In this document: positions 28,498 through 38,996 of the stretch, piece after piece | Numbering within the stretch: the stretch's first letter is position 1 | Layout: the number at the start of each line of letters is the position of its first letter | NCBI RefSeq assembly: GCF_005250615.1 | Contig: NZ_SULM01000010.1 | Span: 62,001 to 126,000 of the forward strand | Length of the DNA stretch: 64,000 bases | Direction of reading: 5' to 3' | DNA from: Pseudomonas rhizoryzae | GTDB taxonomy: Bacteria > Pseudomonadota > Gammaproteobacteria > Pseudomonadales > Pseudomonadaceae | The notes under the pieces: model-generated | Seen by the model: only the letters and a program-made list of their open reading frames with translations | Databases searched by the model: none | What the model was told of the DNA's origin: nothing | Program-made: the position numbers and the translations under genes

Positions 28498-29460
28498 TTA
28501 AAAGCGCTCCGCCGGATCCGTGGTCATGAGCATCTGCAGAAAGCGCTCCAGAAAGACCGACTCGGCGTGCGTCAGCTTCTGTTCGCGATTCCAGAGCAGA
28601 TAGACATTGACGTCGCTGACACCCTCCCACGGCGGTAGGCGCCAGAGCGGGTTGGCCTGGTTCTCGGCGGCCACGATGTGTTCTGGCAGGCAGCCGATAC
28701 CGTAGCCGGCGCCCACCAGGCGGAGGATTTCATCCAGACTCGGCGAGGACGCCACGATGCGTCCGGTGAAGCCCTGTTGATCCCTGAATACCGTGAGGGG
28801 TGAGAGGTTGCCGCCGAGCTGGTCGCTGGTGAAGCTGACGAAGTTTTCGCGCTGCAGATCCGCCAGGGACAGATTCTTGCGACCGAACAAGCGGTGCCGC
28901 TGGCCGCAGAAGAAGGCATAGCGTTGCTCCAGCATGACCCGCTGTTCCAGGCGCGGTTGGGGCGTGCGGCACAGGCTCAGGCCGAAAGCCGCCGTTTTCT
29001 GCAACAGGCCACTGATGACGTCCGAGCTGCGCAAGACCTCTATTTCCAGCTCTACCTGCGGGTAGTCGCGGTGAAATTGGGCGAGGAAGTCGTCGTAGGC
29101 CCGCGACTGGATGCGACTGATGCTGAGCAGGCGAATCCTGCCTGTGACCATCTCACTGGGCTGCTCGAGCGCGGGACCCAGTCGAGAAACCGTGCCATAC
29201 AGTTCGGCCGCGATCTGCATCACGTCCTCACCCGCCGGGGTCAAAGCGATCCGCGGCCCGCGACGGAGCACCAGGGCACTGTCCAGTTGCTCTTCCAGCC
29301 GCCGGAGTGCCTGGCTGATGGCCGGCTGGCTCAGATGCAGGCGCGCGGCCGCCCGGCTGATGCTGCCTTCCTGCCCGATCACCAGAAAGGTGCGCAGTAG
29401 ATTCCAGTCGAGTCGGTCATTGAGAAAGCGTCTGGCCTCGGAATCCCGTGCCGGTGGCAT
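28498..29460 (-). CDS. LysR-family transcriptional regulator
   Basis: DNA-binding regulator of 320 residues with an N-terminal winged helix-turn-helix (LLRTFLVIGQEGSISRAAARLHLSQPAISQALRRLE, read in parts) and a LysR substrate domain (TGRIRLLSISR...). The ATG at 29460 follows GGGGA; a TTG 36 bases upstream also extends the frame but lacks support. It is divergent from the transporter-aldolase-dehydrogenase-amidohydrolase cassette and very likely controls it; a perfect inverted repeat lies in the shared gap. The inducer is unknown. Confidence 0.92.
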   Translation of the reverse strand: MPPARDSEARRFLNDRLDWNLLRTFLVIGQEGSISRAAARLHLSQPAISQALRRLEEQLDSALVLRRGPRIALTPAGEDVMQIAAELYGTVSRLGPALEQPSEMVTGRIRLLSISRIQSRAYDDFLAQFHRDYPQVELEIEVLRSSDVISGLLQKTAAFGLSLCRTPQPRLEQRVMLEQRYAFFCGQRHRLFGRKNLSLADLQRENFVSFTSDQLGGNLSPLTVFRDQQGFTGRIVASSPSLDEILRLVGAGYGIGCLPEHIVAAENQANPLWRLPPWEGVSDVNVYLLWNREQKLTHAESVFLERFLQMLMTTDPAERF

Positions 29461-29505
29461 CGCTACGTCCCCATTATTTGTGGAGCTTATAGTCAAGTAT
29501 TCAAA

Positions 29506-29522
29506 TTAGAAGCTTTTTCTAA
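29506..29522. promoter_or_regulatory. Inverted repeat, candidate LysR operator
   Basis: TTAGAA-GCTTT-TTCTAA is perfectly symmetric in the AT-rich gap between the divergent LysR gene (start 29460) and the transporter (start 29632). LysR proteins usually bind such interrupted palindromes near their own promoter. The exact T-N11-A form is not met. Confidence 0.5.
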
Positions 29523-29631
29523 GGTAAGGCTTGGCTCACCATCTGGCAACGCACCGCCAGAGTGCCTTCGTCCTGCTGTACTCGGGGACCGTCTTTCTCC
29601 TGCCAAAGACAATCAAGCCCAGGAGTCCTGG

Positions 29632-30942
29632 ATGATGAACAATACCCCCTCGCCCCGGCGTGCCGCGCTGGCTGCCTTCGTCGGCACCACCATCGAGTTC
29701 TATGATTTCTATATCTATGCCTTCGCCGCCGCCCTAGTACTGGGGCAACTGTTTTTCCCCAGTGAAAACACCATGCTCAGCACCCTGGCGGCCTTCGGCA
29801 GCTTTGCCGTGGGTTTCATCGCCCGGCCATTCGCGGGCATGGTGTTCGGTCATCTCGGCGACCGTCTGGGCCGCAAGAAGATGTTGCTGGTGACCATCGT
29901 ACTGATGGGCCTGGCGACCACCGGTATCGGCCTGTTGCCGACCTACGCCGACGTCGGTATCTGGGCTCCTCTGGGCCTCATTTTCCTCCGTCTGCTGCAG
30001 GGCATCTCGGTCGGTGGCGAATGGGGCGGGGCAGTGCTGATGGCCAGCGAGCATGCCCCCAAGGGGCGCAAGGTGTTCTTCGCCTCGTTCGCCCAGTGGG
30101 GCAGTCCGGCCGGTTTGCTGCTGGCGCTGATCGCCTTCCGCCTGATCAGTGCCCTGGAGCCGCAGGAGTTGCTGAGTTGGGGCTGGCGCCTTCCCTTCCT
30201 GATGAGCGCCGTCCTGATGATCGCAGGCCTGGTGATTCGCTTCGGCGTACCGGAATCGCCGGAGTTCGCCGCCGTCAAGGTGAACCGGCAAACGGCCGAA
30301 AAGCCAGTGCTGGAGGTGCTGCGTAACGGCTGGACGACCATCCTGTTCGCCACCCTGGCGGTCACCATCGGTTCCGGCGGTTTCTTCTTCACCAATACCT
30401 TCATGATCACCTATGTCACCCAGTATCAGGGCATCGCCAAGACCACCATCCTGGATTGCCTGTTCGTGGTCACGATCCTGCAATTTCTCTCGCAGCCCTG
30501 CTCGGCCCTGCTCGCCGAGCGCCTGGGCGAGGGGCGTTTCCTGAAGTGGGCGGCCTCCCTGTGCATCCTGGCGCCCTATCCGATGTTCCTGTTGGTGCAG
30601 ACCGGCAATCTGGTCTACATGACGGCCGGCATCGCCCTGGCGGTGATCCTGCTCGCCGCGCTCTATGCCGTGATCGCCGGCTACATGGCCGAGGCCTTTC
30701 CGGCGCGGCTGCGTTACTCGGGTATTTCGATTTCCTACCAACTGGGCAGCAGCTTGACCGGTGGCCTCACCCCCATGCTCGGCACCTTTATCGCCGGTCG
30801 GTTCGCCGGCCAATGGGTACCGCTGGCACTGTTCTTCAGCGTGCTGGCCCTGATGTCCTTGATCGGAGTGGTGGGGCTGTCGTACCTGCGCAGTCGTACG
30901 GCCCAACCGACCCCCGTCGCCAACGTCCGCGGAGTCGCCTGA
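29632..30942 (+). CDS. MFS transporter, metabolite:H+ symporter (MHS) type
   Basis: Inner-membrane importer of 436 residues with about twelve hydrophobic helices. GTTIEFYDFYIYAFAAAL near the start, GHLGDRLGRKKML between helices 2 and 3, and LRLLQGISVGGEWGGA fit the MHS branch (ProP, ShiA, dicarboxylate and aromatic-acid carriers). AGGAG precedes the ATG by seven bases. Its stop overlaps the aldolase ATG (TGATG), so it leads a four-gene operon. Substrate unknown; an organic acid or polyamine conjugate is inferred from the neighbours. Confidence 0.9.
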   Translation: MMNNTPSPRRAALAAFVGTTIEFYDFYIYAFAAALVLGQLFFPSENTMLSTLAAFGSFAVGFIARPFAGMVFGHLGDRLGRKKMLLVTIVLMGLATTGIGLLPTYADVGIWAPLGLIFLRLLQGISVGGEWGGAVLMASEHAPKGRKVFFASFAQWGSPAGLLLALIAFRLISALEPQELLSWGWRLPFLMSAVLMIAGLVIRFGVPESPEFAAVKVNRQTAEKPVLEVLRNGWTTILFATLAVTIGSGGFFFTNTFMITYVTQYQGIAKTTILDCLFVVTILQFLSQPCSALLAERLGEGRFLKWAASLCILAPYPMFLLVQTGNLVYMTAGIALAVILLAALYAVIAGYMAEAFPARLRYSGISISYQLGSSLTGGLTPMLGTFIAGRFAGQWVPLALFFSVLALMSLIGVVGLSYLRSRTAQPTPVANVRGVA

Positions 30943-31697
30943 TGAGCAAACCCCTCACCCTGTCCGAGAGCGAATGGCAAGCGCGCTGCGAACTCGCCGC
31001 GCTGTATCGATTGATCGCTTACTACCGCATGACCGACCTGATCGATACGCACATCACCCTGCGCGTACCCGGATCTGAGCGGCACTTCCTGATCAATCGC
31101 TATGGCGTGGCGTTCGAGAGGATGCGTGCCAGCGACCTGGTGCTTATCGATCAGGCTGGCGAGGTGGTCGACAGTCACTTCAGCGGCAGGGTCAACGCGG
31201 CTGGCTTCGTCATCCACTCGGCCATCCATGCGGCGCGCCCGGACCTCCATTGCATCATCCACACTCATACCGTGGCGGGCATGGCGGTGGCCGCCCAGCG
31301 CGAGGGCTTGCTGCCGCTGAGTCAGCACGCGCTGAAGTTCTACGGCAACCTGGCGTACCACACCTACGAAGGTATCGCCCTGTCGCTGGAGGAGCGCGAG
31401 CGCCTGGTCGCCGACCTGGGGCCGCACAAGAAGGCCATGATCTTGCGCAATCATGGACTGCTGGCGGCCGGCCGCAGCGTAGCGGCGGCCTTCCACGAGA
31501 TCTATTTCCTGGAGCGTGCCTGCCAGGCGCAGATCCAGGCGCTAGCCGGCGGAGTGGCATTGAATCTGCCCAGCGAAGCGGTGTGCCGCCATACCGCCGC
31601 GCAATTCGATCGCGATGGCATCGACGGTATCATCGATCTGGCCTGGCAGGCCGCGCTCAGTCTCATCGAGGCGCAGCGCGCCGACTGGTGTAGCTGA
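30942..31697 (+). CDS. Class II aldolase/adducin-family protein
   Basis: Cytoplasmic 251-residue protein with the class II aldolase/adducin fold. The metal-binding histidines are visible in HCIIHTHTVAG and in MILRNHGLLAAG, and the Zn-site residues in HFSGRVNAAGFVIHSAIH. Members include fuculose-phosphate aldolase, ribulose-5-phosphate epimerase and decarboxylating oxoacid enzymes, so the reaction cannot be fixed. It overlaps the transporter gene by one base and precedes the dehydrogenase by two bases, so all act in one pathway. Confidence 0.88.
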   Translation: MSKPLTLSESEWQARCELAALYRLIAYYRMTDLIDTHITLRVPGSERHFLINRYGVAFERMRASDLVLIDQAGEVVDSHFSGRVNAAGFVIHSAIHAARPDLHCIIHTHTVAGMAVAAQREGLLPLSQHALKFYGNLAYHTYEGIALSLEERERLVADLGPHKKAMILRNHGLLAAGRSVAAAFHEIYFLERACQAQIQALAGGVALNLPSEAVCRHTAAQFDRDGIDGIIDLAWQAALSLIEAQRADWCS

Positions 31698-31699
31698 CC

Positions 31700-32632
31700 G
31701 TGGCCACCCTCGTCTTGCTTTGCCAGGATCCGGAGCTGACCCACTGGCTAGCGGCGCTCTTCGCTGAGCAGGCGCCGCATCTCGCTGTCGTGCGGCCGGA
31801 GGAGGCAGGGGCAGAGCGTGCCGACGTGGCCGTTTGCTGGTTTCCGCCCGCGGGCAGCCTGGGGCGCCTGCCGAATCTGCGTTTGGTGCAGTCGATTGGC
31901 TCGGGGGTGGATCATCTCGCCCAAGACGAGTCTCGCGACCCCCGGGTGCCGGTCTGCCGGGTGGTCGACCCAGCCCTCGCCCTGGGCATGAGCGAGTACG
32001 TGCATTGGGGGGTATTGCACTTTCATCGGGGCTTCGACCAGGTGATCGGCGGTCATTCCAGCCAACGGTGGCAGCGCCCCGTGCAGCGTCCGTCCCAGCA
32101 CTTCCGGGTCGGTGTGATGGGGTTGGGTGCGTTAGGGACGCCAGTAGCGGCACGGCTGGCCGCCGCGGGTTACGAGGTACGGGGCTGGGCGCGTACTGAG
32201 CGCGGGGTCGATGGCGTCTCGACCTTCGCCGGACCGCAGGCGTTGCCCGACTTCCTCGACAGTCTGGACGTGCTGGTCAATCTGTTGCCGCTCACCGCTG
32301 CCACCCGTGGCCTGTTGGATATGAAGGTCTTCCGGCAGCTCGCCCCGGGCGGTGCCCTGATCAACTGCGGCCGCGGTCAGCACCTCAACCTGGGTGATCT
32401 GCGCGAGGCGTTGGCCTGCGGCCAGCTACGCGGTGCCTTGCTGGACGTATTCGCGCAAGAGCCCCTGCCGGCGGATAGCTGGCTGTGGCGGACGCCGGGG
32501 ATCTGGGTGACCCCCCATATGGCGTCGTCCGCCGCCGACGCTTGCATCGCCCGCCAAGTAGCCGACAACGTTGCCCGCTTGGATGTGGGGCTGGAACTCA
32601 ATAACCAGGTCGATCCCGAGTTGGGCTATTGA
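31700..32632 (+). CDS. D-2-hydroxyacid dehydrogenase, glyoxylate/hydroxypyruvate reductase A type
   Basis: NAD(P)-dependent oxidoreductase of 310 residues starting at a GTG. The Rossmann motif GLGALGTPVA, the catalytic Arg in NCGRGQHL, Glu in DVFAQEPLP and His in WVTPHMAS are all present, in the layout of GhrA-like enzymes. It probably interconverts a 2-oxo acid with its D-2-hydroxy acid. It lies two bases after the aldolase and 25 before the amidohydrolase. Its N-terminal half is the least conserved, so substrate identity stays open. The symbol ghrA is avoided because this copy sits in a catabolic cassette. Confidence 0.88.
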   Translation: MATLVLLCQDPELTHWLAALFAEQAPHLAVVRPEEAGAERADVAVCWFPPAGSLGRLPNLRLVQSIGSGVDHLAQDESRDPRVPVCRVVDPALALGMSEYVHWGVLHFHRGFDQVIGGHSSQRWQRPVQRPSQHFRVGVMGLGALGTPVAARLAAAGYEVRGWARTERGVDGVSTFAGPQALPDFLDSLDVLVNLLPLTAATRGLLDMKVFRQLAPGGALINCGRGQHLNLGDLREALACGQLRGALLDVFAQEPLPADSWLWRTPGIWVTPHMASSAADACIARQVADNVARLDVGLELNNQVDPELGY

Positions 32633-32657
32633 CCAGGGCACGCTAAAGAGGCCTTCG

Positions 32658-33674
32658 ATGAAAACCTTTTTCCACCCTCTGCAACGCCTGCATCATCCAC
32701 GCACCTATCTGTCGCGCGGCCAGATGCGCCAGCCGCAGGAGCTCCCTGCGCGCATCGATCCGCTGTTGGCAGTCGTCGAGCGCCTGGGTTATCCGCTGTT
32801 GCAACCCGCCGATCACGGTCTGGAGCCGCTCGCCGCCGTCCATAGCCGCGCCTATCTGGAGTATCTGAGCAGCGCCTACCAGCAATGGCATGAGGTGCCG
32901 GAAGACTGGGGCGATGAGGTGATGTCCAATATCTACATCCGCGAAGGCAATCCGTTGCGCGGCATCCTCGGCAAGACGGCTCGCTACCTGGCGGACGGCA
33001 GCTGTCCGATTGGCGAGCACACCTGGCAGGCGGCCTACTGGTCGGCGCAAAGCGCGGTGGCTGCAGCCCAGGCGGTACTCGAAGGGAATCCGGCGGCCTA
33101 TGCGCTGTGCCGGCCGCCGGGCCACCATGCTCGCGCCGAGGCGGCCGGTGGCTTCTGTTTCCTGAACAATGCCGCCATAGCTGCCCAGGTGTTGCGCGGC
33201 CGGTTCGCCAAGGTCGCGGTGCTGGATACCGATATGCACCATGGGCAGGGCATCCAGGAAATCTTCTATGAGCGGGATGACGTCCTGTACGTCTCGATCC
33301 ATGGTGATCCAACCAACTTCTATCCGGTAGTCGCCGGTTTCGACGATGAAATCGGTAGCGGTTCCGGTGTTGGTTTCAATCTCAATCTGCCCATGCCCCA
33401 CGGTGCCAGCGAAGCTGATTTCTTCGCCTGCCTCGACCAGGCGGAGACCGCACTGCGGGCATTCGCTCCAGACGTCTTGGTATTGTCGCTGGGCTTTGAC
33501 ATCTACGAGAAGGATCCGCAGTCCAAGGTTTCCGTCAGTCACGCCGGATTCCAGCGGCTCGGGCAACGGATCCGGGCATTGGAATTGCCCTGTGTGGTGG
33601 TCCAGGAGGGCGGTTATGACATCGCGACCCTGGAAGAAAATGCTAGGCGCTTCTTCGAAGGCCTGACGGGCTGA
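32658..33674 (+). CDS. Histone-deacetylase-family amidohydrolase, acetylpolyamine amidohydrolase-like
   Basis: Zinc hydrolase of 338 residues in the arginase/deacetylase superfamily. RPPGHHARAEAAGGFCFLNN, the zinc ligands in DTDMHHGQG and LGFDIYEKDP, and EGGYD match the catalytic core. The N-terminal stretch GQMRQPQELPARIDPLL resembles bacterial acetylpolyamine amidohydrolases, which remove acetyl groups from acetylputrescine or acetylcadaverine. GAGG precedes the ATG. As last large gene of the cassette it may release an amine or acid from an amide brought in by the transporter; other deacetylase activities remain possible. Confidence 0.88.
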   Translation: MKTFFHPLQRLHHPRTYLSRGQMRQPQELPARIDPLLAVVERLGYPLLQPADHGLEPLAAVHSRAYLEYLSSAYQQWHEVPEDWGDEVMSNIYIREGNPLRGILGKTARYLADGSCPIGEHTWQAAYWSAQSAVAAAQAVLEGNPAAYALCRPPGHHARAEAAGGFCFLNNAAIAAQVLRGRFAKVAVLDTDMHHGQGIQEIFYERDDVLYVSIHGDPTNFYPVVAGFDDEIGSGSGVGFNLNLPMPHGASEADFFACLDQAETALRAFAPDVLVLSLGFDIYEKDPQSKVSVSHAGFQRLGQRIRALELPCVVVQEGGYDIATLEENARRFFEGLTG

Positions 33675-33757
33675 TGACGAAACGGCACCGCCGGCTCGGG
33701 GTGGCGCTCACCCTCCAGGCCAGCTGCTGGCTGTTACTCCCGTTGGTCGTTGCCTGA
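33674..33757 (+). CDS. Possible 27-residue membrane peptide, translationally coupled
   Basis: The ATG shares an A with the TGA of the amidohydrolase gene. The product begins with basic residues (MTKRHRRLG) and then one hydrophobic stretch (VALTLQASCWLLLPLVVA), the profile of a small single-pass membrane peptide. No homologue is recognised and the frame is short enough to occur by chance. Listed because the ATGA overlap is the same arrangement used inside this operon. Confidence 0.3.
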   Translation: MTKRHRRLGVALTLQASCWLLLPLVVA

Positions 33758-33801
33758 CCTGCGTTCGGCATCTGTTCAATCAGGGCTGATCCCCTCAGCT
33801 T

Positions 33802-33963
33802 TCAGGCGGCCAGAAAGACCGAAGCCTTCTCGTCTTGCAACGAGAAGGCTTCGCGGCGGTAGCTGCCTTTGCCCTTGGCGGGCCGTTCCTTGCGTGAGCG
33901 AAACCGGGGATCGCTGACGAGGGCCTTGGCCTTGTTGGGGCCGCGGCTGTATTTCTTGGCCAT
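33802..33963 (-). CDS. arfA: Alternative ribosome-rescue factor ArfA
   Basis: Backup to tmRNA: binds stalled ribosomes lacking a stop codon and recruits RF2. The 53-residue product (MAKKYSRGPNKAKALV...) contains DPRFRSRKERPAKGKGSYRR, corresponding to the conserved DPLFR...KGKGSY core of E. coli ArfA. Codons 38-48 form a strong hairpin in the mRNA (33821-33852), as in E. coli, where cleavage or termination there gives a nonstop message that is itself regulated by tmRNA. It lies 96 bases downstream of holA on the same strand. Small size hides it among overlapping frames, but the core motif is unambiguous. Confidence 0.88.
   Translation of the reverse strand: MAKKYSRGPNKAKALVSDPRFRSRKERPAKGKGSYRREAFSLQDEKASVFLAA
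33821..33852 (-). promoter_or_regulatory. Hairpin inside the arfA coding sequence
   Basis: On the minus strand GAAGCCTTCTCGT and ACGAGAAGGCTTC pair perfectly over thirteen bases around a TGCAAG loop, followed by GGTCTTTCT. It covers codons 38 to 48 of 53. In E. coli an equivalent structure is cut by RNase III or ends transcription, giving truncated nonstop arfA mRNA. Confidence 0.85.
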
Positions 33964-34059
33964 GGATGCGTGCTCCGAGAGGGATGGATACCCCTTGATG
34001 GGGGCACGCCAGTCTATTGCAAGGACCGCTGATTACAAGGGCCGCTATTGCAGGGGCAG

Positions 34060-35103
34060 CTATTGGAGGGGCTTGCCCAGCGCCAGGCGCTTGCCGGCGA
34101 GCACCAGGGCAAGGCTGGTCAGGGTCAGCCAGACGTCGCCGGGCGCCTGGCCCTTGATCTGTTCGTCAGCCACCTGGGCATCGCGCAGCAGGGCTTCCAG
34201 ACGCCGGGCGCCATGCCGTTGCAGGGCGCGGGTCATCAGTGGGCGGCGCTTGTCCCACACCGGCGGCTTGACCTGGGTGAAGGCGCGCTCCAGCGGCGTA
34301 CCGCTCTCCTGCAACTGGGCCAGATTGGCCAGCAAGCGTATTTCCCGCGCCAGGGCCCAGAGCACCACGGCGGCTTCCACACCTTCGCCGCGCAGGCCTT
34401 CGAGGATGCGCAGGGCGTGCGCCGCCTCGCCGGCGAGGGCGGCGTCCAGCAGGCCGAAGACGTCGTAGCGCGCGCTATCGGCGACCGTGGCGCGGACGGT
34501 TTCGGCATCCACCTGGGAGCCTTCGGTGAGCAGGCGGAGCTTCTCGATCTCCTGGGCGGCGGCCAGCAGGTTGCCCTCCACCCGCTCGGCGATCAGTTCG
34601 ACCGCCTCGGGGGTGGCGGCCAGCCCCAAGCGCGACAGGCGCTGGTTGATCCATTGCGGCAGCTGCGCCACTTCCACCGGCCAGATCTGCACGAATTGCG
34701 CCTGCTCGTGCTCCAGCAGGGCCTTGGCCCACTTGGTCTTCTGGGCCGCGGCATCCAGGCGGGGCAGACTGATCAGCAGCAGGGTGTCCTCGGCGGGACG
34801 CGCCAGGTAGTCGAGCAGGGCGGCGGAGCCCTTGTCCCCCGGCTTGCCGGTGGGCAGGCGTAATTCGAGGATGCGTTTCTGGGCGAACAGCGAGAGGCTG
34901 GCGCCGGCTTCGTAGAGGCGGCCCCAATCGAAGCTGGCGTCGACGTCGAAGACTTCGCGTTCGTCGAAGCCCTGGGCGCGCGCCGCACTGCGAATGGCGT
35001 CGCTGGCTTCCTGGCAGAGCAGCGGCTCATCGCCGCTGACGGCATAGACGGCGGCCAGCGAGCCCTGGAGTTGCTTGCCCAGCTGATTGGCGTTGAGTTT
35101 CAT
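34060..35103 (-). CDS. holA: DNA polymerase III delta subunit
   Basis: Clamp-loader wrench subunit that opens the beta sliding clamp. The 347-residue protein has the HolA pattern: YAVSGDEPLLCQEASDAIR near the start, ASLSLFAQKRILELRLP, and a C-terminal helical collar domain (LWALAREIRLLANL). No functional nucleotide site is expected in delta and none is seen. It starts 48 bases after lptE on the same strand, and arfA follows. Size and synteny agree with pseudomonads. Confidence 0.94.
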   Translation of the reverse strand: MKLNANQLGKQLQGSLAAVYAVSGDEPLLCQEASDAIRSAARAQGFDEREVFDVDASFDWGRLYEAGASLSLFAQKRILELRLPTGKPGDKGSAALLDYLARPAEDTLLLISLPRLDAAAQKTKWAKALLEHEQAQFVQIWPVEVAQLPQWINQRLSRLGLAATPEAVELIAERVEGNLLAAAQEIEKLRLLTEGSQVDAETVRATVADSARYDVFGLLDAALAGEAAHALRILEGLRGEGVEAAVVLWALAREIRLLANLAQLQESGTPLERAFTQVKPPVWDKRRPLMTRALQRHGARRLEALLRDAQVADEQIKGQAPGDVWLTLTSLALVLAGKRLALGKPLQ

Positions 35104-35151
35104 GAGGGGCCGTGACGGCAGCCCGGAGCCTGGCGGCTCCGGGTGCTGCGC

Positions 35152-35766
35152 TTAGCGCGCGGGGGTGGGGATTTCGATCGGCGACTGCTGCGGCGGCGCG
35201 GACTCGCGGGCGCGGCGCTCGGCTTCCTGCTGGGCGGCGGCACGGGCGTCGGCGTCGCGCTGCAGCTTGTCCAGACGCTCCGGCGTCAGCGCCTGCAGGC
35301 GAGCGGCCAGCTGCTGCACCAGTTCGCGGCGCATTTCGCGACGCAACTGGTCCTTTTGCTGCTCGGAACCGACGATGTTGTTCTGGTCGGTCACGTAGTA
35401 GCGCTGGGTTTCCAGGTAGTCGCTGAGCAGCACGGTCTGGTTCTTGCCGAGGATGCTGTAGGGCTGGCGGGTGGTCAGCTCGACCTCGGCGCTGCGGGCG
35501 CCGCTGGTGTAGCTGGCGGTACGCTCGCTCTGTATCTCGCCGCCCAGTGCCAGGGTATAGGGCGCGCCCGAGGTGACCCGTACATGGGCGTCCTCGAGCA
35601 TGTCGCGCACGTCCTTGATGGTCTGGCCATAGGCATCGCGGGCCGTCAGGTTCAGCTCGGTGATTTGCAGGCGGGTTTCGCCGGTACCGCGCAGCTGGAA
35701 GCCGCAGGCGGTCAGCAGGGTCGCCAGGCCGACTACCGCAAGGCCGGGGAGAATCCGTTTCTTCAT
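35152..35766 (-). CDS. lptE: LPS-assembly lipoprotein LptE
   Basis: Outer-membrane lipoprotein plugging the LptD barrel and delivering lipopolysaccharide to the surface. The 204-residue product has a lipobox LLTAC followed by GFQLRGTG, the LptE hallmark, then an alternating beta-alpha domain and a charged Ala/Glu/Arg-rich C-terminal tail. It is between leuS (25 bases upstream) and holA, the conserved leuS-lptE-holA order. The older name is rlpB. Confidence 0.95.
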   Translation of the reverse strand: MKKRILPGLAVVGLATLLTACGFQLRGTGETRLQITELNLTARDAYGQTIKDVRDMLEDAHVRVTSGAPYTLALGGEIQSERTASYTSGARSAEVELTTRQPYSILGKNQTVLLSDYLETQRYYVTDQNNIVGSEQQKDQLRREMRRELVQQLAARLQALTPERLDKLQRDADARAAAQQEAERRARESAPPQQSPIEIPTPAR

Positions 35767-35791
35767 CTGTTATCTGCTCCGTTCGCGTGTC

Positions 35792-38608
<2,817 letters not shown>

Positions 38609-38623
38609 TCACCCGGGAGGATA

Positions 38624-38956
38624 ATGCCCATCATGGGAAAGTTTCGACGCAAGTCCGAACGCCTGCCAGCCGATGTGCGCCTGCAACGGCGTCTGGCGCT
38701 GGCGCTGGATGAAGCCGCGACCCAGGAGCGCCTCTACGATCTGACGGCAGGGGAAATCGAGGTCAGCGGCCTGAGTTCGGCGGAGTACGCCCTGGTGAAG
38801 CGCTGGCTGGCGCGGCGCCAGGCGCCGGATGCGGCCCTGGCCTGTTGCCTGAGGTGCGGACAGGTACAGCCGGCAGGCACCTTCTGCAACCAGTGCCAGC
38901 GCCAGCAAGCCCTGGTGGAGAGTCCTTCTGCCTGGGCCCAGGCTCCCCTACACTGA
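38624..38956 (+). CDS. Small conserved-looking protein with a four-cysteine zinc-ribbon motif
   Basis: A 110-residue basic protein with a strong ribosome site (GGGAGGATA) before the ATG. The N-terminal half is charged and helical (KFRRKSERLPADVRLQRRLA). The C-terminal part has CLRCGQVQPAGTFCNQC, a CxxC...CxxC knuckle that should bind zinc. I do not recognise the family; a protein of similar place next to leuS and ydcF is recalled from P. aeruginosa. It ends 40 bases before ydcF and may be cotranscribed. Function unknown; nucleic-acid binding is a guess from charge and zinc ribbon. Confidence 0.8.
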   Translation: MPIMGKFRRKSERLPADVRLQRRLALALDEAATQERLYDLTAGEIEVSGLSSAEYALVKRWLARRQAPDAALACCLRCGQVQPAGTFCNQCQRQQALVESPSAWAQAPLH

Positions 38957-38996
38957 GCGTCGCCGCGGCCCTGGGGTCGCCCCGACGGAAGTGACC

